The notes: generated by a model from the sequence alone, not told the origin. A stretch of 64,000 nt of DNA from Thiodiazotropha sp040506975 (GCA_965211775.1 OZ242974.1:4092001-4156000), one strand, 5' to 3'; shown: positions 1 through 9,407, counted from the first letter of the stretch. Numbers and translations: made by a program.

Positions 1-224
1 GGAGGGTTTTGCCCCCAAAATAATCCCATTGGATCTATATTAATCATAGGATTAGAATTCGCATATGCATATGTGTTAAGTCCACCTTCCAGCCCAATCG
101 GATCCGACTGCAGATATCATCCTGTGGTCGGATCATAATCCCTAAAGTAGTTGTAAACTAATCCTATAACATGTAATAAGTGTAAATATTAGATAGTGAC
201 ATTGCCTTTAAATATACGCAAATA
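1..224. other. non-coding left edge
   Basis: No gene is supported here. The stretch is AT-rich and lies downstream of the minus-strand pseudogene that ends at 225. It holds an unusual density of six-base palindromes between 55 and 118, including a 12-bp palindrome at 62-73, but no hairpin followed by a T run that would serve as a terminator. Confidence 0.5.
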
Positions 225-1351
225 TCAATCGAAACGAGATCGCTCTTCATTAATCTCCTCTCTCTCAATATCACGATCTAAGTATTCAATCTCATGCTCT
301 ATCCATTGTATAACTTCTAACTCAAATCCGGCCCCCAACCATCTACGAAACTTATCTCTCTTGCGTTTCAAATGAATACTGGTTGGACCGGACCACCCAC
401 CTGATTTAAAGGTAGCGCTGATGCCACTGTGAACTCCAGAATACTTACCATATTTTTTTAGTAATTCTCTTGTTATCTTCCCTCCATTTGTATCGTCCAG
501 CGTTCTTGGTGCGGCATGTGCTATGAGGCCTGCTCTGGATTCAGGATCTTTATCGATCCATTCTATGATATCATGAAGTGGCAGATCAGCTATTGCACCT
601 CTAGATTCATTTTCATCAAATGTCGTCAATCCACCTTTCATCCAATCTAATAAATCACTTCTCCACTTTGGAAGGGTTTCTTCGAAATGTAACTTTGTGA
701 CCTCCCATGCTTTTTGTGGATTCAATTTCACAAGCTCATTTGCTAATGATTGAACGTCAGAATCATAAGTTAGGCGGTAATGATCCCTCATCTTAGTGAG
801 CAATAAATCGAATAGCGGTATTATAAAGCTTTTATCCCATTTTATTAGGTTTTGGCATACATTCTTCCAATGATACCCTCTCATAGTATCTTGACTTTCG
901 TCACTAGGTACTGTAGCTGATATCACGTCGAATATAAATTTTGAATCAAACGGAGAGTTGTCATCAAGTGGTATTGAATCAAATAGTTCTATCATTAAGA
1001 ACTTACTGTCTTTTGATTCATGACTCATCAATTTTTTAAATAAAGTCTTTAACCTTTCTTTTGGGACCTTTTCTATATATTTCTGATAACGAAGTAATTC
1101 GAAGTACTTAGGAGTAATCAATCTCCGTTCTAATGCATTCAAACACATTACAAATAAATCGTCATCATAGTCAGAGCTAAGAACAATAGTCGCCCCCAAC
1201 CAGGCACTATTCTCAGATGCCAGAAAGCCTTTCAAAATTGAAATATACAAGTCTGGATTTGTTTTAAAAACCTCAGATAGATACCCTAGTAGACAAGTTT
1301 TATGCTTTTTTTCAAGAGTGATTTCTGTAAGAGTGGGTAAATAATTTCTAT

Positions 1352-2627
1352 CACTGCTGTCCCGTTAAGGAGAGAATAAGAAGGCCTGAAGACCAGTTTG
1401 TTTTGTTACAATGAGTTCACCACAAACCATTGAAAAACAAAAAGGAAATCAGGCCTTGAGTCACCATAATACTGTGTTTTCACAACTTCTGAAACTAATA
1501 CCGAGACATGAATTCGAGACCCTTGCAAAACAGCACCATACAGGCCGTTCTTTCCGAACAGCCTCACGTTGGTCGCAATTCGTAACCCTGGCAATGGCGC
1601 AACTGTCAGGTCGAAACAGCTTACGTGACATCGTTGACAGTATGTCCGCGCAAGCCCATCGTCTTTATCACCTCGGTAGTGCAAAACTGTCACGTTCCAA
1701 TTTATCCCGCATCAATGATGGTAAGCCATACGGGCTGTATGAAGCTTTGCTTGGAAAGCTGTTGCATCGCTGTCAGGGTGTGGTTCCTGGTCATGATTTT
1801 CGTTTCAGCAACCCACTTTATTCGCTGGATGCTTCGACGATCGATTTATGTCTGTCTGTTTTCCCCTGGGCTGATTTTCGCACGACGAAAGGAGCGATAA
1901 AACTGCATGTTGGGCTGAACCACTCGGGCTATTTGCCGGAATTTGTGACGGTGACAGAGGGTAAGGCACACGATGTAACTGTCGGGCGTGCCTTGAAATT
2001 CCCCAAGGGGAGTATCGTGGCGGTTGATAAGGGTTACAACGACTACGCTTGGTATAACCAACTGACAGCAAAAGGGATATTTTTTGTCACTCGCCTGAAG
2101 ACCAATGCAAAGTACCGTACGGTAAGCCGTCGATCAGTGTTGAAAAGTAAGGGATTGACCAGCGACCAAACCATTGAGTTTACAGGTGCGCAGACTGCCA
2201 AAAAGTGCCCAGTACCATTACGTCGTATCGGCTATCGGGATGCGGAGACCGGAAGGCGTTATGTGTTTCTCACCAACAATTTCGAGCTTGCTGCCAAAAC
2301 GATTGCCGATATATACAGGGCAAGGTGGCAGGTTGAATTGTTTTTCAAATGGATCAAACAAAACCTGAAAATCAAATCATTTGTGGGTACCAGCAAAAAT
2401 GCGCTTATGACACAGATCTGGATTGCATTGTGTGTCTATTTGCTACTGGCCTTTCTCAAGTTCCAGTCGAAGTTGCAAAAAAGCATGCAACAAATATTAC
2501 GATTACTACAGCTTAATTTGTTTGAAAAACGGGATCTGATGGCATTGCTGCGAGGTGACCCACCCCGCGAGGGCCAACCTGATAATAATCAGATGGCTTT
2601 GCTTTGAAAGTTAGCGGGACAGCAGTG
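1352..2627 (+). mobile_element. IS4-family insertion sequence, copy A (1,276 bp)
   Basis: The ends are inverted repeats starting CACTGCTGTCCCG, with one mismatch soon after. The element is flanked by an exact 9-bp target duplication AATTTCTAT (1343-1351 and 2628-2636). It carries one transposase gene. A second copy of the same length lies at 55114-56389; the two differ at only a few bases that I can see. It interrupts the helical-repeat pseudogene. The intact ends and duplication show a simple, recent transposition. Confidence 0.95.
1411..2607 (+). CDS. IS4-family transposase (copy A)
   Basis: This 398-residue DDE transposase catalyses cut-and-paste movement of its own element. It has an N-terminal DUF4372-like region (about 15-90) and a DDE_Tnp_1 catalytic domain. 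Candidate acidic residues are in the S-L-D-A-S-T-I-D block (about 139-146) and the V-A-V-D-K-G-Y block (about 204). The IS4 signature Y-(2)-R-(3)-E-(6)-K is seen in the segment Y-R-A-R-W-Q-V-E-L-F-F-K-W-I-K at about 302-316. The reading frame is complete, so the element may still be active. It differs from the copy at 55173 by one residue (Leu versus Phe in Y-E-A-L-x-G-K-L). Confidence 0.95.
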   Translation: MSSPQTIEKQKGNQALSHHNTVFSQLLKLIPRHEFETLAKQHHTGRSFRTASRWSQFVTLAMAQLSGRNSLRDIVDSMSAQAHRLYHLGSAKLSRSNLSRINDGKPYGLYEALLGKLLHRCQGVVPGHDFRFSNPLYSLDASTIDLCLSVFPWADFRTTKGAIKLHVGLNHSGYLPEFVTVTEGKAHDVTVGRALKFPKGSIVAVDKGYNDYAWYNQLTAKGIFFVTRLKTNAKYRTVSRRSVLKSKGLTSDQTIEFTGAQTAKKCPVPLRRIGYRDAETGRRYVFLTNNFELAAKTIADIYRARWQVELFFKWIKQNLKIKSFVGTSKNALMTQIWIALCVYLLLAFLKFQSKLQKSMQQILRLLQLNLFEKRDLMALLRGDPPREGQPDNNQMALL

Positions 2628-2856
2628 AATTTCTATCTATGTCGTTCTGGGCAAGGTACTCTCCAAAATACCATAGTCCTTGAGCACTTTTTTCTGGCGT
2701 AACAAGATGACGTATTTCATTGAACAATTCAGGACAGCGTGTAATCCGTTGCGCTAATGCCTTTACCAATATCTTTGAGCGGGTCCTTTTTTTCCCTCGC
2801 TGTTTTCTTCGCTCTTCATCCCATTCGATCCAATGCACATCAAGAACATAACGATT

Positions 2857-3885
2857 CCTGATTACTCATGAGGCTCAGCTATTGAGCCTGTGGTGCAAGC
2901 ATAATGGAACCTACTGAATAAAAGAGGATTTCATCATGCCGAGAAATACTATTCGATTTCAAAAAGGTCTTGGTTTGCACGATTTTCTGGAACAATATGG
3001 GACCGAGGATCAGTGTCGACAGGCATTGTATGATTTGCGCTGGCCGACGGGCTATGTCTGCCCTGAGTGCGGCAACACAACAGGCTGTGAACTCAAAAAG
3101 CGTCAGATATATCAATGTCACAAGTGCCATCATCAGACTTCCCTGACCGCCGGCAGCATCTTCCATGGCACCAAGCTGCCGCTGAGAACGTGGTTTCTTG
3201 CGATCTATCTGTTGACCCAACGCAAGAAAAGTATCTCGGCGCTGCAACTTTCCCGCGAAATCGGGGTGAACTACAATACGGCCTGGCGACTCAAGCATAA
3301 GTTGATGCAGGTGATGATGGAACGTGAGCGTGGAAAAAAACTGGCCGGTCGCATCGAATTGGATGATGCTTATCTCGGAGGCGAGCAAGCCGGTAAGCGT
3401 GGTCGCGGGTCGCGCAACAAAATCCCTTTCGTAGCTGCTGTTGAGACGACGCGGGACGGCAGGCCCATGAAAATTCAACTGCGTCGTGTAAGGGGCTTCC
3501 GCAAACGTGAAATCGCCCGCTACGCCCGCTCCTGCTTGATGCCTGGCAGCGAAGTCTTTACCGATGGGCTTTGGTGCTTTAGTGGCGTGACAACCGCTGA
3601 TTGCCATCATAACCCCATGGTGACGGGTGGTGGGCGCCAAAGTGTCCAGTATTCGTGCTTCAAATGGGTAAACACGATGTTGGGTAATGTCAAAAACAGT
3701 CTGTTGGGTACTTTTCATGCGATTCGAGATAAACATGTGTCGCGTTATCTTGCTGAGTTCGAATATCGGTTTAACCGCCGTTTCGATTTACCCGCCATGA
3801 TTGAACGATTCCTTTTTGCCGCTCTTCGCACTCCACCTATGCCATATCGCCTCTTGAGAATGGCTGAGGTTTAGGGGTAATCAGG
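2857..3885 (+). mobile_element. IS1595-family insertion sequence, copy 1 (1,029 bp)
   Basis: The element is bounded by inverted ends CCTGATTAC and GTAATCAGG, and has a subterminal hairpin (GGCTCA / TGAGCC) just inside the left end. Three further copies of identical length are at 4499-5527, 23139-24167 and 59861-60889. Unlike copies 3 and 4, this copy has no 8-bp target duplication: the left flank is TAACGATT and the right flank TAGTTTTT. That implies a deletion or recombination after insertion. It truncates the helical-repeat gene on its left. Confidence 0.93.
2936..3874 (+). CDS. IS1595-family (ISXO2-like) transposase, copy 1
   Basis: This is a 312-residue transposase. The N-terminal zinc ribbon shows two cysteine pairs (C-P-E-C at about 41-44 and C-H-K-C at about 60-63). 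It is followed by a helix-turn-helix-like region and the ISXO2-type catalytic domain, with I-E-L-D-D-A-Y-L-G-G at about 140, V-F-T-D-G at about 200 and an N-T-M-L-G-N-V-K-N block at about 242. The start is the ATG preceded by AAGAGGA. It differs from the other three copies at two residues (Arg for Gln at position 7, Phe for Leu near position 291). Confidence 0.93.
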   Translation: MPRNTIRFQKGLGLHDFLEQYGTEDQCRQALYDLRWPTGYVCPECGNTTGCELKKRQIYQCHKCHHQTSLTAGSIFHGTKLPLRTWFLAIYLLTQRKKSISALQLSREIGVNYNTAWRLKHKLMQVMMERERGKKLAGRIELDDAYLGGEQAGKRGRGSRNKIPFVAAVETTRDGRPMKIQLRRVRGFRKREIARYARSCLMPGSEVFTDGLWCFSGVTTADCHHNPMVTGGGRQSVQYSCFKWVNTMLGNVKNSLLGTFHAIRDKHVSRYLAEFEYRFNRRFDLPAMIERFLFAALRTPPMPYRLLRMAEV

Positions 3886-4117
3886 TAGTTTTTTATTCTC
3901 ACACACGTATATCTTCTATAGTGAGATGCTAAAAACCAGTAATTGTCTGCGATACCGGGCAATGGTTACCTACATCGAACAATTTGCCTATCTCTTCTAA
4001 TGTCGGACTAGTGCATACGCAGAATGTGTTCCGACACATTTCCATTAAAACGGACTGGATTACAACAAGCGTTTTTTGTGCGAATTTTCTCTAGACCCGG
4101 GGATGACTGATGCCGTT

Positions 4118-4498
4118 TCAGCTTAGTTCACCAGACTCGACCTCTTGCACAAACAGCCTTGAATCCGCCTCTCTCAGACGTCTGCACACTTCGCGGCCCA
4201 GGTTCATATAGATCAACGTATACTGATCTGAATCCGTATTATAAAGTTCAGCCAATTGTGCTGCCGTCACCTGTATCGCGCTGCTGTCCACCAGCGCCAC
4301 AACCTCCGCACTGCGTGGCTTGCAATCCATCAGCGCCATTTCGCCGAAGCAGTCTCCCTCACGCAGTTCTCTCAGCTTGTAGCGGTTTCCATTCCAGTAC
4401 CGATAGACCGCCACCCCTCCCTGTTCGATGATATATATGGAATTATCCAGATCACCTTCGCGGAAAAAATAACCGCCTTTAGTCACCTTAATACTTTT
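4118..4498 (-). pseudogene. cyclic nucleotide-binding domain protein, 5' truncated
   Basis: The 3' part of a minus-strand gene encodes a CRP/FNR-type cNMP-binding beta-roll: G-Y-F-F-R-E-G-D, then I-Y-I-I-E-Q-G, then E-G-D-C-F-G-E-M-A-L, with K-P-R-S-A-E-V where the phosphate-binding cassette is expected. It ends with a helical tail and no helix-turn-helix domain. The frame is open up to the IS1595 right end at 4499 and hits a stop inside the IS. A GTG at 4486 could serve as a start, but it would begin inside the beta-roll, so I read the gene as truncated by the insertion. The missing 5' part is not visible on the far side of the IS. Confidence 0.7.
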
Positions 4499-5527
4499 CC
4501 TGATTACCCCTAAACCTCAGCCATTCTCAAGAGGCGATATGGCATAGGTGGAGTGCGAAGAGCGGCAAAAAGCAATCGTTCAATCATGGCGGGTAAATCG
4601 AAACGGCGGTTAAACCGATATTCGAACTCAGCAAGATAACGCGACACATGTTTATCTCGAATCGCATGAAAAGTACCCAACAGACTGTTTTTGACATTAC
4701 CCAACATCGTGTTTACCCATTTGAAGCACGAATACTGGACACTTTGGCGCCCACCACCCGTCACCATGGGGTTATGATGGCAATCAGCGGTTGTCACGCC
4801 ACTAAAGCACCAAAGCCCATCGGTAAAGACTTCGCTGCCAGGCATCAAGCAGGAGCGGGCGTAGCGGGCGATTTCACGTTTGCGGAAGCCCCTTACACGA
4901 CGCAGTTGAATTTTCATGGGCCTGCCGTCCCGCGTCGTCTCAACAGCAGCTACGAAAGGGATTTTGTTGCGCGACCCACGACCACGCTTACCGGCTTGCT
5001 CGCCTCCGAGATAAGCATCATCCAATTCGATGCGACCGGCCAGTTTTTTTCCACGCTCACGTTCCATCATCACCTGCATCAACTTATGCTTGAGTCGCCA
5101 GGCCGTATTGTAGTTCACCCCGATTTCGCGGGAAAGTTGCAGCGCCGAGATACTTTTCTTGCGTTGGGTCAACAGATAGATCGCAAGAAACCACGTTCTC
5201 AGCGGCAGCTTGGTGCCATGGAAGATGCTGCCGGCGGTCAGGGAAGTCTGATGATGGCACTTGTGACATTGATATATCTGACGCTTTTTGAGTTCACAGC
5301 CTGTTGTGTTGCCGCACTCAGGGCAGACATAGCCCGTCGGCCAGCGCAAATCATACAATGCCTGTCGACACTGATCCTCGGTCCCATATTGTTCCAGAAA
5401 ATCGTGCAAACCAAGACCTTTTTGAAATTGAATAGTATTTCTCGGCATGATGAAATCCTCTTTTATTCAGTAGGTTCCATTATGCTTGCACCACAGGCTC
5501 AATAGCTGAGCCTCATGAGTAATCAGG
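4499..5527 (-). mobile_element. IS1595-family insertion sequence, copy 2, inverted
   Basis: This 1,029-bp element lies opposite in orientation to copy 1 and 613 bp from it. Its ends are intact, but the flanks (ATACTTTT on the left, ATAAATAA on the right) do not match each other. They also do not match the flanks of copy 1 in any pairing expected of a simple inversion. Together with copy 1 it encloses only the truncated cNMP-binding gene. Confidence 0.93.
4510..5448 (-). CDS. IS1595-family (ISXO2-like) transposase, copy 2
   Basis: The 312-residue protein is complete, with the same zinc-ribbon cysteines and ISXO2-type catalytic blocks as the other copies. Its protein sequence is identical to copies 3 and 4. 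It is intact and so a possible source of transposase for all four copies. Confidence 0.93.
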   Translation of the reverse strand: MPRNTIQFQKGLGLHDFLEQYGTEDQCRQALYDLRWPTGYVCPECGNTTGCELKKRQIYQCHKCHHQTSLTAGSIFHGTKLPLRTWFLAIYLLTQRKKSISALQLSREIGVNYNTAWRLKHKLMQVMMERERGKKLAGRIELDDAYLGGEQAGKRGRGSRNKIPFVAAVETTRDGRPMKIQLRRVRGFRKREIARYARSCLMPGSEVFTDGLWCFSGVTTADCHHNPMVTGGGRQSVQYSCFKWVNTMLGNVKNSLLGTFHAIRDKHVSRYLAEFEYRFNRRFDLPAMIERLLFAALRTPPMPYRLLRMAEV

Positions 5528-5636
5528 ATAAATAATGCGCTGTAACCACCGGTTGTTGATTGATCCTTCTCGACTCGGTCCACTGCTTTTGCAGTTTAGC
5601 ATTCAGCCAGACAGCCGCCAGCTAGGGAACGACACC

Positions 5637-6365
5637 ATGAATGACACATTTGGTCTTGTTATTATCGGAGATGAAATACTCATTGGTAGCAGAGAGGACA
5701 GTCATCTCGCTCATTTCAAGCAACTGCTACACCATAAAGGTCTGCGATTAAGCCGCTGCTGGTTGCTGCCGGACGAGGAAACCAGCCTTATCGATCATTT
5801 GAGTTTCTCCATGACCCAGGCTGATCCTGTATTCGTCTGTGGTGGTATCGGCGCCACGCCGGATGATCTGACCCGTGCCTGCGCCGCCGCAGCTGCCGAT
5901 GTCCCACTGGCACTTCACCCTGGGGCAGTCGCGTTGATCGAGCAGCGCTATGGAATGGAAGCCCGTCCAAACCGCATACAGATGGCGAATCTGCCGCGCG
6001 GCGCAAAACTCATCCCCAATCCCTTCAACCGGATCCCGGGCTTTTCTCTCAACCAGCACTATTTTCTACCTGGGTTTCCGCAGATGGCCTGGCCAATGGC
6101 CGAGTGGATATTGGATGAATACTATCCCGCAAACAATCTCACACTGAATGAACGCTTACTGCAAGTCCTCGACACCCCTGAGAGTGCGCTTGTCGATATC
6201 ATGAAGCGCTTTAACCAACGTTTTCCCGGAATCAAACTCTTCAGCCTTCCAGTACTCGGTGAAAATGGATACGTTGAACTCGGTATTCGAGGCAGGGGTG
6301 ATTTAGGGCAGGCTTTTATTGGCCTGCAAGAGAGCTTGCGGGCCAGGCAGATCCCTTTTCGCTGA
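5637..6365 (+). CDS. CinA-like molybdopterin-binding domain protein
   Basis: The protein of about 242 residues matches the MoCF_biosynth (MoaB/Mog-like) fold found at the N-terminus of CinA. It has V-I-I-G-D-E-I-L-I-G-S-R-E-D near the start and C-G-G-I-G-A-T-P-D-D-L-T-R at about residues 68-80, the family's nucleotide/pterin-binding loop. It lacks the C-terminal CinA deamidase domain, as do many stand-alone homologues. The substrate is not known for this subfamily. I chose the ATG at 5637 because it has AGGGA about 9 bases upstream and starts at the family's conserved beta strand; an earlier in-frame ATG at 5535 adds 34 unlike residues. The IS1595 copy 2 ends only 109 bp upstream, so the native promoter may be displaced. 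Confidence 0.85.
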   Translation: MNDTFGLVIIGDEILIGSREDSHLAHFKQLLHHKGLRLSRCWLLPDEETSLIDHLSFSMTQADPVFVCGGIGATPDDLTRACAAAAADVPLALHPGAVALIEQRYGMEARPNRIQMANLPRGAKLIPNPFNRIPGFSLNQHYFLPGFPQMAWPMAEWILDEYYPANNLTLNERLLQVLDTPESALVDIMKRFNQRFPGIKLFSLPVLGENGYVELGIRGRGDLGQAFIGLQESLRARQIPFR

Positions 6366-6396
6366 TAGGGTGTAATGCAACTTAACCATCAAACGC

Positions 6397-6915
6397 TCAT
6401 ATCAGCGAGGCCAAGGCCTGGGCTACCTCGTCACTATGAACGCTTGGATCCACCTTACGGAATATTTTTGCGATACAACCGGTTGGGTCAATAATAACCG
6501 TATGACGCTTGGCCAGTTTTACTGGTCCCAGTTTAAAGAGTGCGCCATAGCTGGCAGCAACTTCTCCTGTGCCATCCGACAGCAGGGGGAAAGCGATATT
6601 GAATTTGTCTGAAAACCGCAAATGGCTTGCCACGCCATCCGTACTGATCCCCAGCAGATCGACACCGATTTGATTCAACCGGGCCAACTCATCTTGAAAT
6701 GCACAGGCTTCCCTGCTGCAGCCGGGTGTATCATCTTTAGGGTAGAAATAGAGTACCAACCAACGTCCGCGATAATCATCCAGGCCATGTAACTTCCCAT
6801 TCTGATCAGGCAAACTGAAGCCCGGTGCGGATTGATCTACCCTGGCCTGGCAGATTGCCCGATTGAGCGAGAATACCCCCACTGCAAATGGCAGCTGTGA
6901 ATACCGAGTGAACAT
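6397..6915 (-). CDS. peroxiredoxin (BCP/PrxQ type)
   Basis: This thiol peroxidase is predicted to reduce hydrogen peroxide and organic hydroperoxides. The AhpC/TSA fold is clear: A-P-G-F-S-L-P-D near residue 30, L-Y-F-Y-P-K-D-D-T-P-G-C-S with the peroxidatic cysteine, and a second cysteine five residues on (C-S-R-E-A-C), the PrxQ resolving arrangement. The catalytic Thr and Arg positions look present. I chose the ATG at 6915 over the upstream TTG at 6930. The N-terminus (about 28 residues, hydrophobic middle) is longer than in cytoplasmic BCP and could be a weak signal or anchor; this is uncertain. The gene is convergent with the CinA-like gene. Confidence 0.88.
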   Translation of the reverse strand: MFTRYSQLPFAVGVFSLNRAICQARVDQSAPGFSLPDQNGKLHGLDDYRGRWLVLYFYPKDDTPGCSREACAFQDELARLNQIGVDLLGISTDGVASHLRFSDKFNIAFPLLSDGTGEVAASYGALFKLGPVKLAKRHTVIIDPTGCIAKIFRKVDPSVHSDEVAQALASLI

Positions 6916-7208
6916 GATGGCAGCTCTCAAGGTTCAATCAGAGATCGAAATCAGATCAATTACCTTAATAAATTCACGGCATATCGGACAGCACTTTTAT
7001 GTAGTGATTGCTACAAACTATATATACTGCACTGCCTGTAAAAACAGATCATACGTGATCCCTTTCACCGATTCGAGTCGCTTGCCTCGGGTGGTGTCCG
7101 TCCATTTCATATTTGGGCTTGTTAACACTAACCCAAAATTACACGCCAAGAACAAATCTCTATTAAAATGAAAAGATCACACAGCCTAAAAAATCAGGGA
7201 GCGGTATC

Positions 7209-8147
7209 ATGAAGGTTGCACTACTGGGCGGCACTGGTTTTGTCGGACACTACTTGACAGAGAAATTACTGCAGCATGGTCATTTGCCCAGGCTGCTGGT
7301 CAGAGAGGGCTCGCCACATTTTTCCAAGCAAACTCAGCCTGTTGAGTGGGTACGCGGTGACATCGAGGACAATAAAACCCTCCGTCGTCTGCTCACCGGG
7401 GTTGATGCCGTAATCTACAATATCGGGATTCTCAGAGAGAATCCCTCGAAGGGAATTACATTCGAAAAGCTCCAATATGAGTGGGTTGTCAAGACTGCCG
7501 AGCTGGCGAATGATCAACAGGTGAAGCGTTTTATACTGATGAGCGCCAATGGCGTCGAACTCGGTTTGACACCTTATCAGAAGACAAAATTGGCAGCGGA
7601 AAAGCATCTCCCCGGCAGCGGTCTTGACTGGACTGTTTTTCGTCCTTCCGTAATCTTCGGGAATCCTTACGGAAAATTGGAATTCGTCACCATGCTGAAG
7701 CGGGACATCATAGACTCTCCCCTGCCCGCGCCACTTTTTTATGAAGGCCTGCTACCGTCCAATCCCGGTGGTTTTCAGCTGTCTCCAGTGCATGTCGAGG
7801 ATGTAGCCGAGTGCTTTGTGTCATGCCTTGATAAGCCTGAGACTTTCAGCGATATCTATACCCTGGGGGGTCCACAGAACCTGACCTGGAAAGAGATACT
7901 GACCATCATTGCCGATACCCTCGGAAGAAGGAAACTTATGCTGCCAGTGCCTGCTTTTGCACCCACCTTGGCGGCAACGGCACTCGATAGATTTCCCTGG
8001 TTTCCGATCAGTCGCGATCAGATTCGCATGCTGTTGAAAGGAAATATCTGCAGTGGCGAGAGAATATTCAAACTCTGTGACATACAGCCTCTTAGTTTTG
8101 ACAAAGAGACCCTGAACTATATTGCAGCCCAACCCGGGGAAGGATAG
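7209..8147 (+). CDS. NAD(P)-binding protein, complex I NDUFA9-like (atypical SDR)
   Basis: The protein has 312 residues. It opens with the Rossmann motif V-A-L-L-G-G-T-G-F-V-G at residues 3-13, and continues with V-R-G-D-I-E-D, a V-D-A-V-I-Y-N-I-G segment and the S-A-N-G...Y-Q-K-T-K-L-A-A-E active-site region. These match the atypical short-chain dehydrogenase group that includes NDUFA9-like proteins and nucleoside-diphosphate-sugar epimerase-like enzymes. The actual substrate is not known. The ATG is preceded by GGGAGCGG. It stands alone, convergent with nhaA. Confidence 0.85.
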   Translation: MKVALLGGTGFVGHYLTEKLLQHGHLPRLLVREGSPHFSKQTQPVEWVRGDIEDNKTLRRLLTGVDAVIYNIGILRENPSKGITFEKLQYEWVVKTAELANDQQVKRFILMSANGVELGLTPYQKTKLAAEKHLPGSGLDWTVFRPSVIFGNPYGKLEFVTMLKRDIIDSPLPAPLFYEGLLPSNPGGFQLSPVHVEDVAECFVSCLDKPETFSDIYTLGGPQNLTWKEILTIIADTLGRRKLMLPVPAFAPTLAATALDRFPWFPISRDQIRMLLKGNICSGERIFKLCDIQPLSFDKETLNYIAAQPGEG

Positions 8148-8173
8148 ATAGAGCGAAACCAGGGTTGATCACT

Positions 8174-9391
8174 CTATGAAGAGGCTTCGCGGTTTGACGG
8201 ATTGAATATTCTCAATATCAGATATCCGATGACCGCGGAGAGACCGGAACCGAGCAATATGCCGAGCCGGTCACCCATGAAAATGCTGCTTGTTCCACCC
8301 TGTTCAAACGCCAGCGAAGCGATAAAGAGGCTCATGGTGAAACCGATTCCGCACAAAATTGTGGTGGCATAAAAACCCGACCAGCTGGCCCCGTTCGGCA
8401 GTTTGGCAAAGCCAAGCACAATCGCAACACCGCAAAACAGCATGATACCAATCTGCTTGCCGACAAAGAGTCCTGCCGCAATGCCCAAGGGTATGGGTTC
8501 CAACAGAGCATCAAAGGTCAACCCTGACAAAGAAACACCTGCATTGGCAAATGCAAACAGGGGTACAATCAATATTGCCACCCATTGATGTAGCCCATGC
8601 TCCACCTCACGGAGAGGTGAGCGATCGCTGTTTTTGGGATCCTTGATAGGAATCATAAGCCCGAGAACCACACCGGCCAGGGTGGCATGTACACCCGACT
8701 TCAATACCGCCACCCAGAGAATCACACCGACCATCACATAGGCCGAGACCCGGGACACTTGCAGCATATTCAGGACAAAGAGGACGACGATTGCCGCCAC
8801 GGCGATGATCAGACTGGCAAACGAGAGGTCTGTGGTGTAAAAAATCGCGATGATGATAATTGCACCCAGATCATCAAAAATCGCCAGCGCCATTAAAAAG
8901 ACCCGAAGTGAGACAGGTACACGTTTCCCCAATAAAGATATGATTCCAAGGGCGAAGGCTATATCCGTAGCTGCGGGTATTGCCCAGCCATTCAACGCTA
9001 CCGGATCACTCTGATTCAGCCAGTAATAGATGGCAGCCGGGACCAGCATACCGCCGATAGCACCCAATCCGGGTAGAATGATCTGATCGAGACTGGAGAG
9101 TTCGCCTTCAAGAAACTCGCGCTTCACTTCGAGTCCGATCAACATGAAGAATACGGCCATCAAACCGTCGTTGATCCATAACAACAGCGGTTTTGCAAGA
9201 TGCAGCTCACCGATTCGAATCTCAACCGGTGTATCCAGTAACGCATCATAGAACCAACTCAAAGGCGAGTTCTCGAGTATCATCGCCAAGATAGCGGCGA
9301 ATATCAGAAGGATTCCGCTGGAGGAATCCTGGCGCATGAAATCCTGCAGCCACTTCGATATTTCCGATGAATACTCTCTCTCTTTTTCCAT
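8174..9391 (-). CDS. nhaA: Na+/H+ antiporter NhaA
   Basis: The 405-residue inner membrane protein exchanges sodium for protons and supports pH and salt homeostasis. It has the NhaA pattern of about twelve hydrophobic segments. The ion-binding aspartate pair is in the segment L-A-I-F-D-D-L-G-A-I-I-I-I-A near residue 171. Upstream, A-A-T-D-I-A-F-A-L-G matches the unwound helix IV region. Length is normal for the family. The presence of the antiporter fits a marine or brackish lifestyle, though NhaA is also widespread elsewhere. Confidence 0.95.
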   Translation of the reverse strand: MEKEREYSSEISKWLQDFMRQDSSSGILLIFAAILAMILENSPLSWFYDALLDTPVEIRIGELHLAKPLLLWINDGLMAVFFMLIGLEVKREFLEGELSSLDQIILPGLGAIGGMLVPAAIYYWLNQSDPVALNGWAIPAATDIAFALGIISLLGKRVPVSLRVFLMALAIFDDLGAIIIIAIFYTTDLSFASLIIAVAAIVVLFVLNMLQVSRVSAYVMVGVILWVAVLKSGVHATLAGVVLGLMIPIKDPKNSDRSPLREVEHGLHQWVAILIVPLFAFANAGVSLSGLTFDALLEPIPLGIAAGLFVGKQIGIMLFCGVAIVLGFAKLPNGASWSGFYATTILCGIGFTMSLFIASLAFEQGGTSSIFMGDRLGILLGSGLSAVIGYLILRIFNPSNREASS

Positions 9392-9407
9392 ATACCGCCT
9401 CTTCCCC

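Larger units (their letters stand above)
225..2856 (-). pseudogene. 3' remnant of a large helical-repeat protein gene, split by an IS4 element and truncated by an IS1595 element
   Basis: Two minus-strand coding pieces (2856-2637 and 1351-225) flank the IS4 copy at 1352-2627. Removing the IS and one copy of its 9-bp duplication joins them in frame: the upstream piece ends Q-N-D-I-D-R-N and continues Y-L-P-T-L-T without a stop to the 3' end, giving about 450 codons. At its 5' end the reading frame runs into the IS1595 copy at 2857 and meets a stop inside it, so the true N-terminus is missing. The visible protein is alpha-helical, with repeated short helices, and ends in a W-S-G-P...W-L-G...W-I-E-H-E-I-E-Y-L charged tail rich in E and R. 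That layout resembles the C-terminal solenoid of large NTPase proteins, some of which are defence proteins. That assignment is inference; I do not recognise the family with certainty. The gene is doubly inactivated. Confidence 0.75.

Noticed and set aside
55..118. Cluster of restriction-site palindromes resembling a cloning polylinker (GAATTC, CATATG, GGATCC, CTGCAG, GATATC)
   Set aside because: The order matches no vector I know and the surrounding sequence looks native. It is denser than chance but I cannot support vector contamination.
2879..3736. A 285-residue open frame antisense to each IS1595 transposase, repeated in all four copies
   Set aside because: It is a mirror frame of the transposase gene, kept because the copies are nearly identical. 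No ribosome-binding site or family features are seen.
2857..5527. Composite transposon formed by the two inverted IS1595 copies
   Set aside because: The outer flanks show no shared target duplication and the cargo is only a truncated gene. Rearrangement explains it better.
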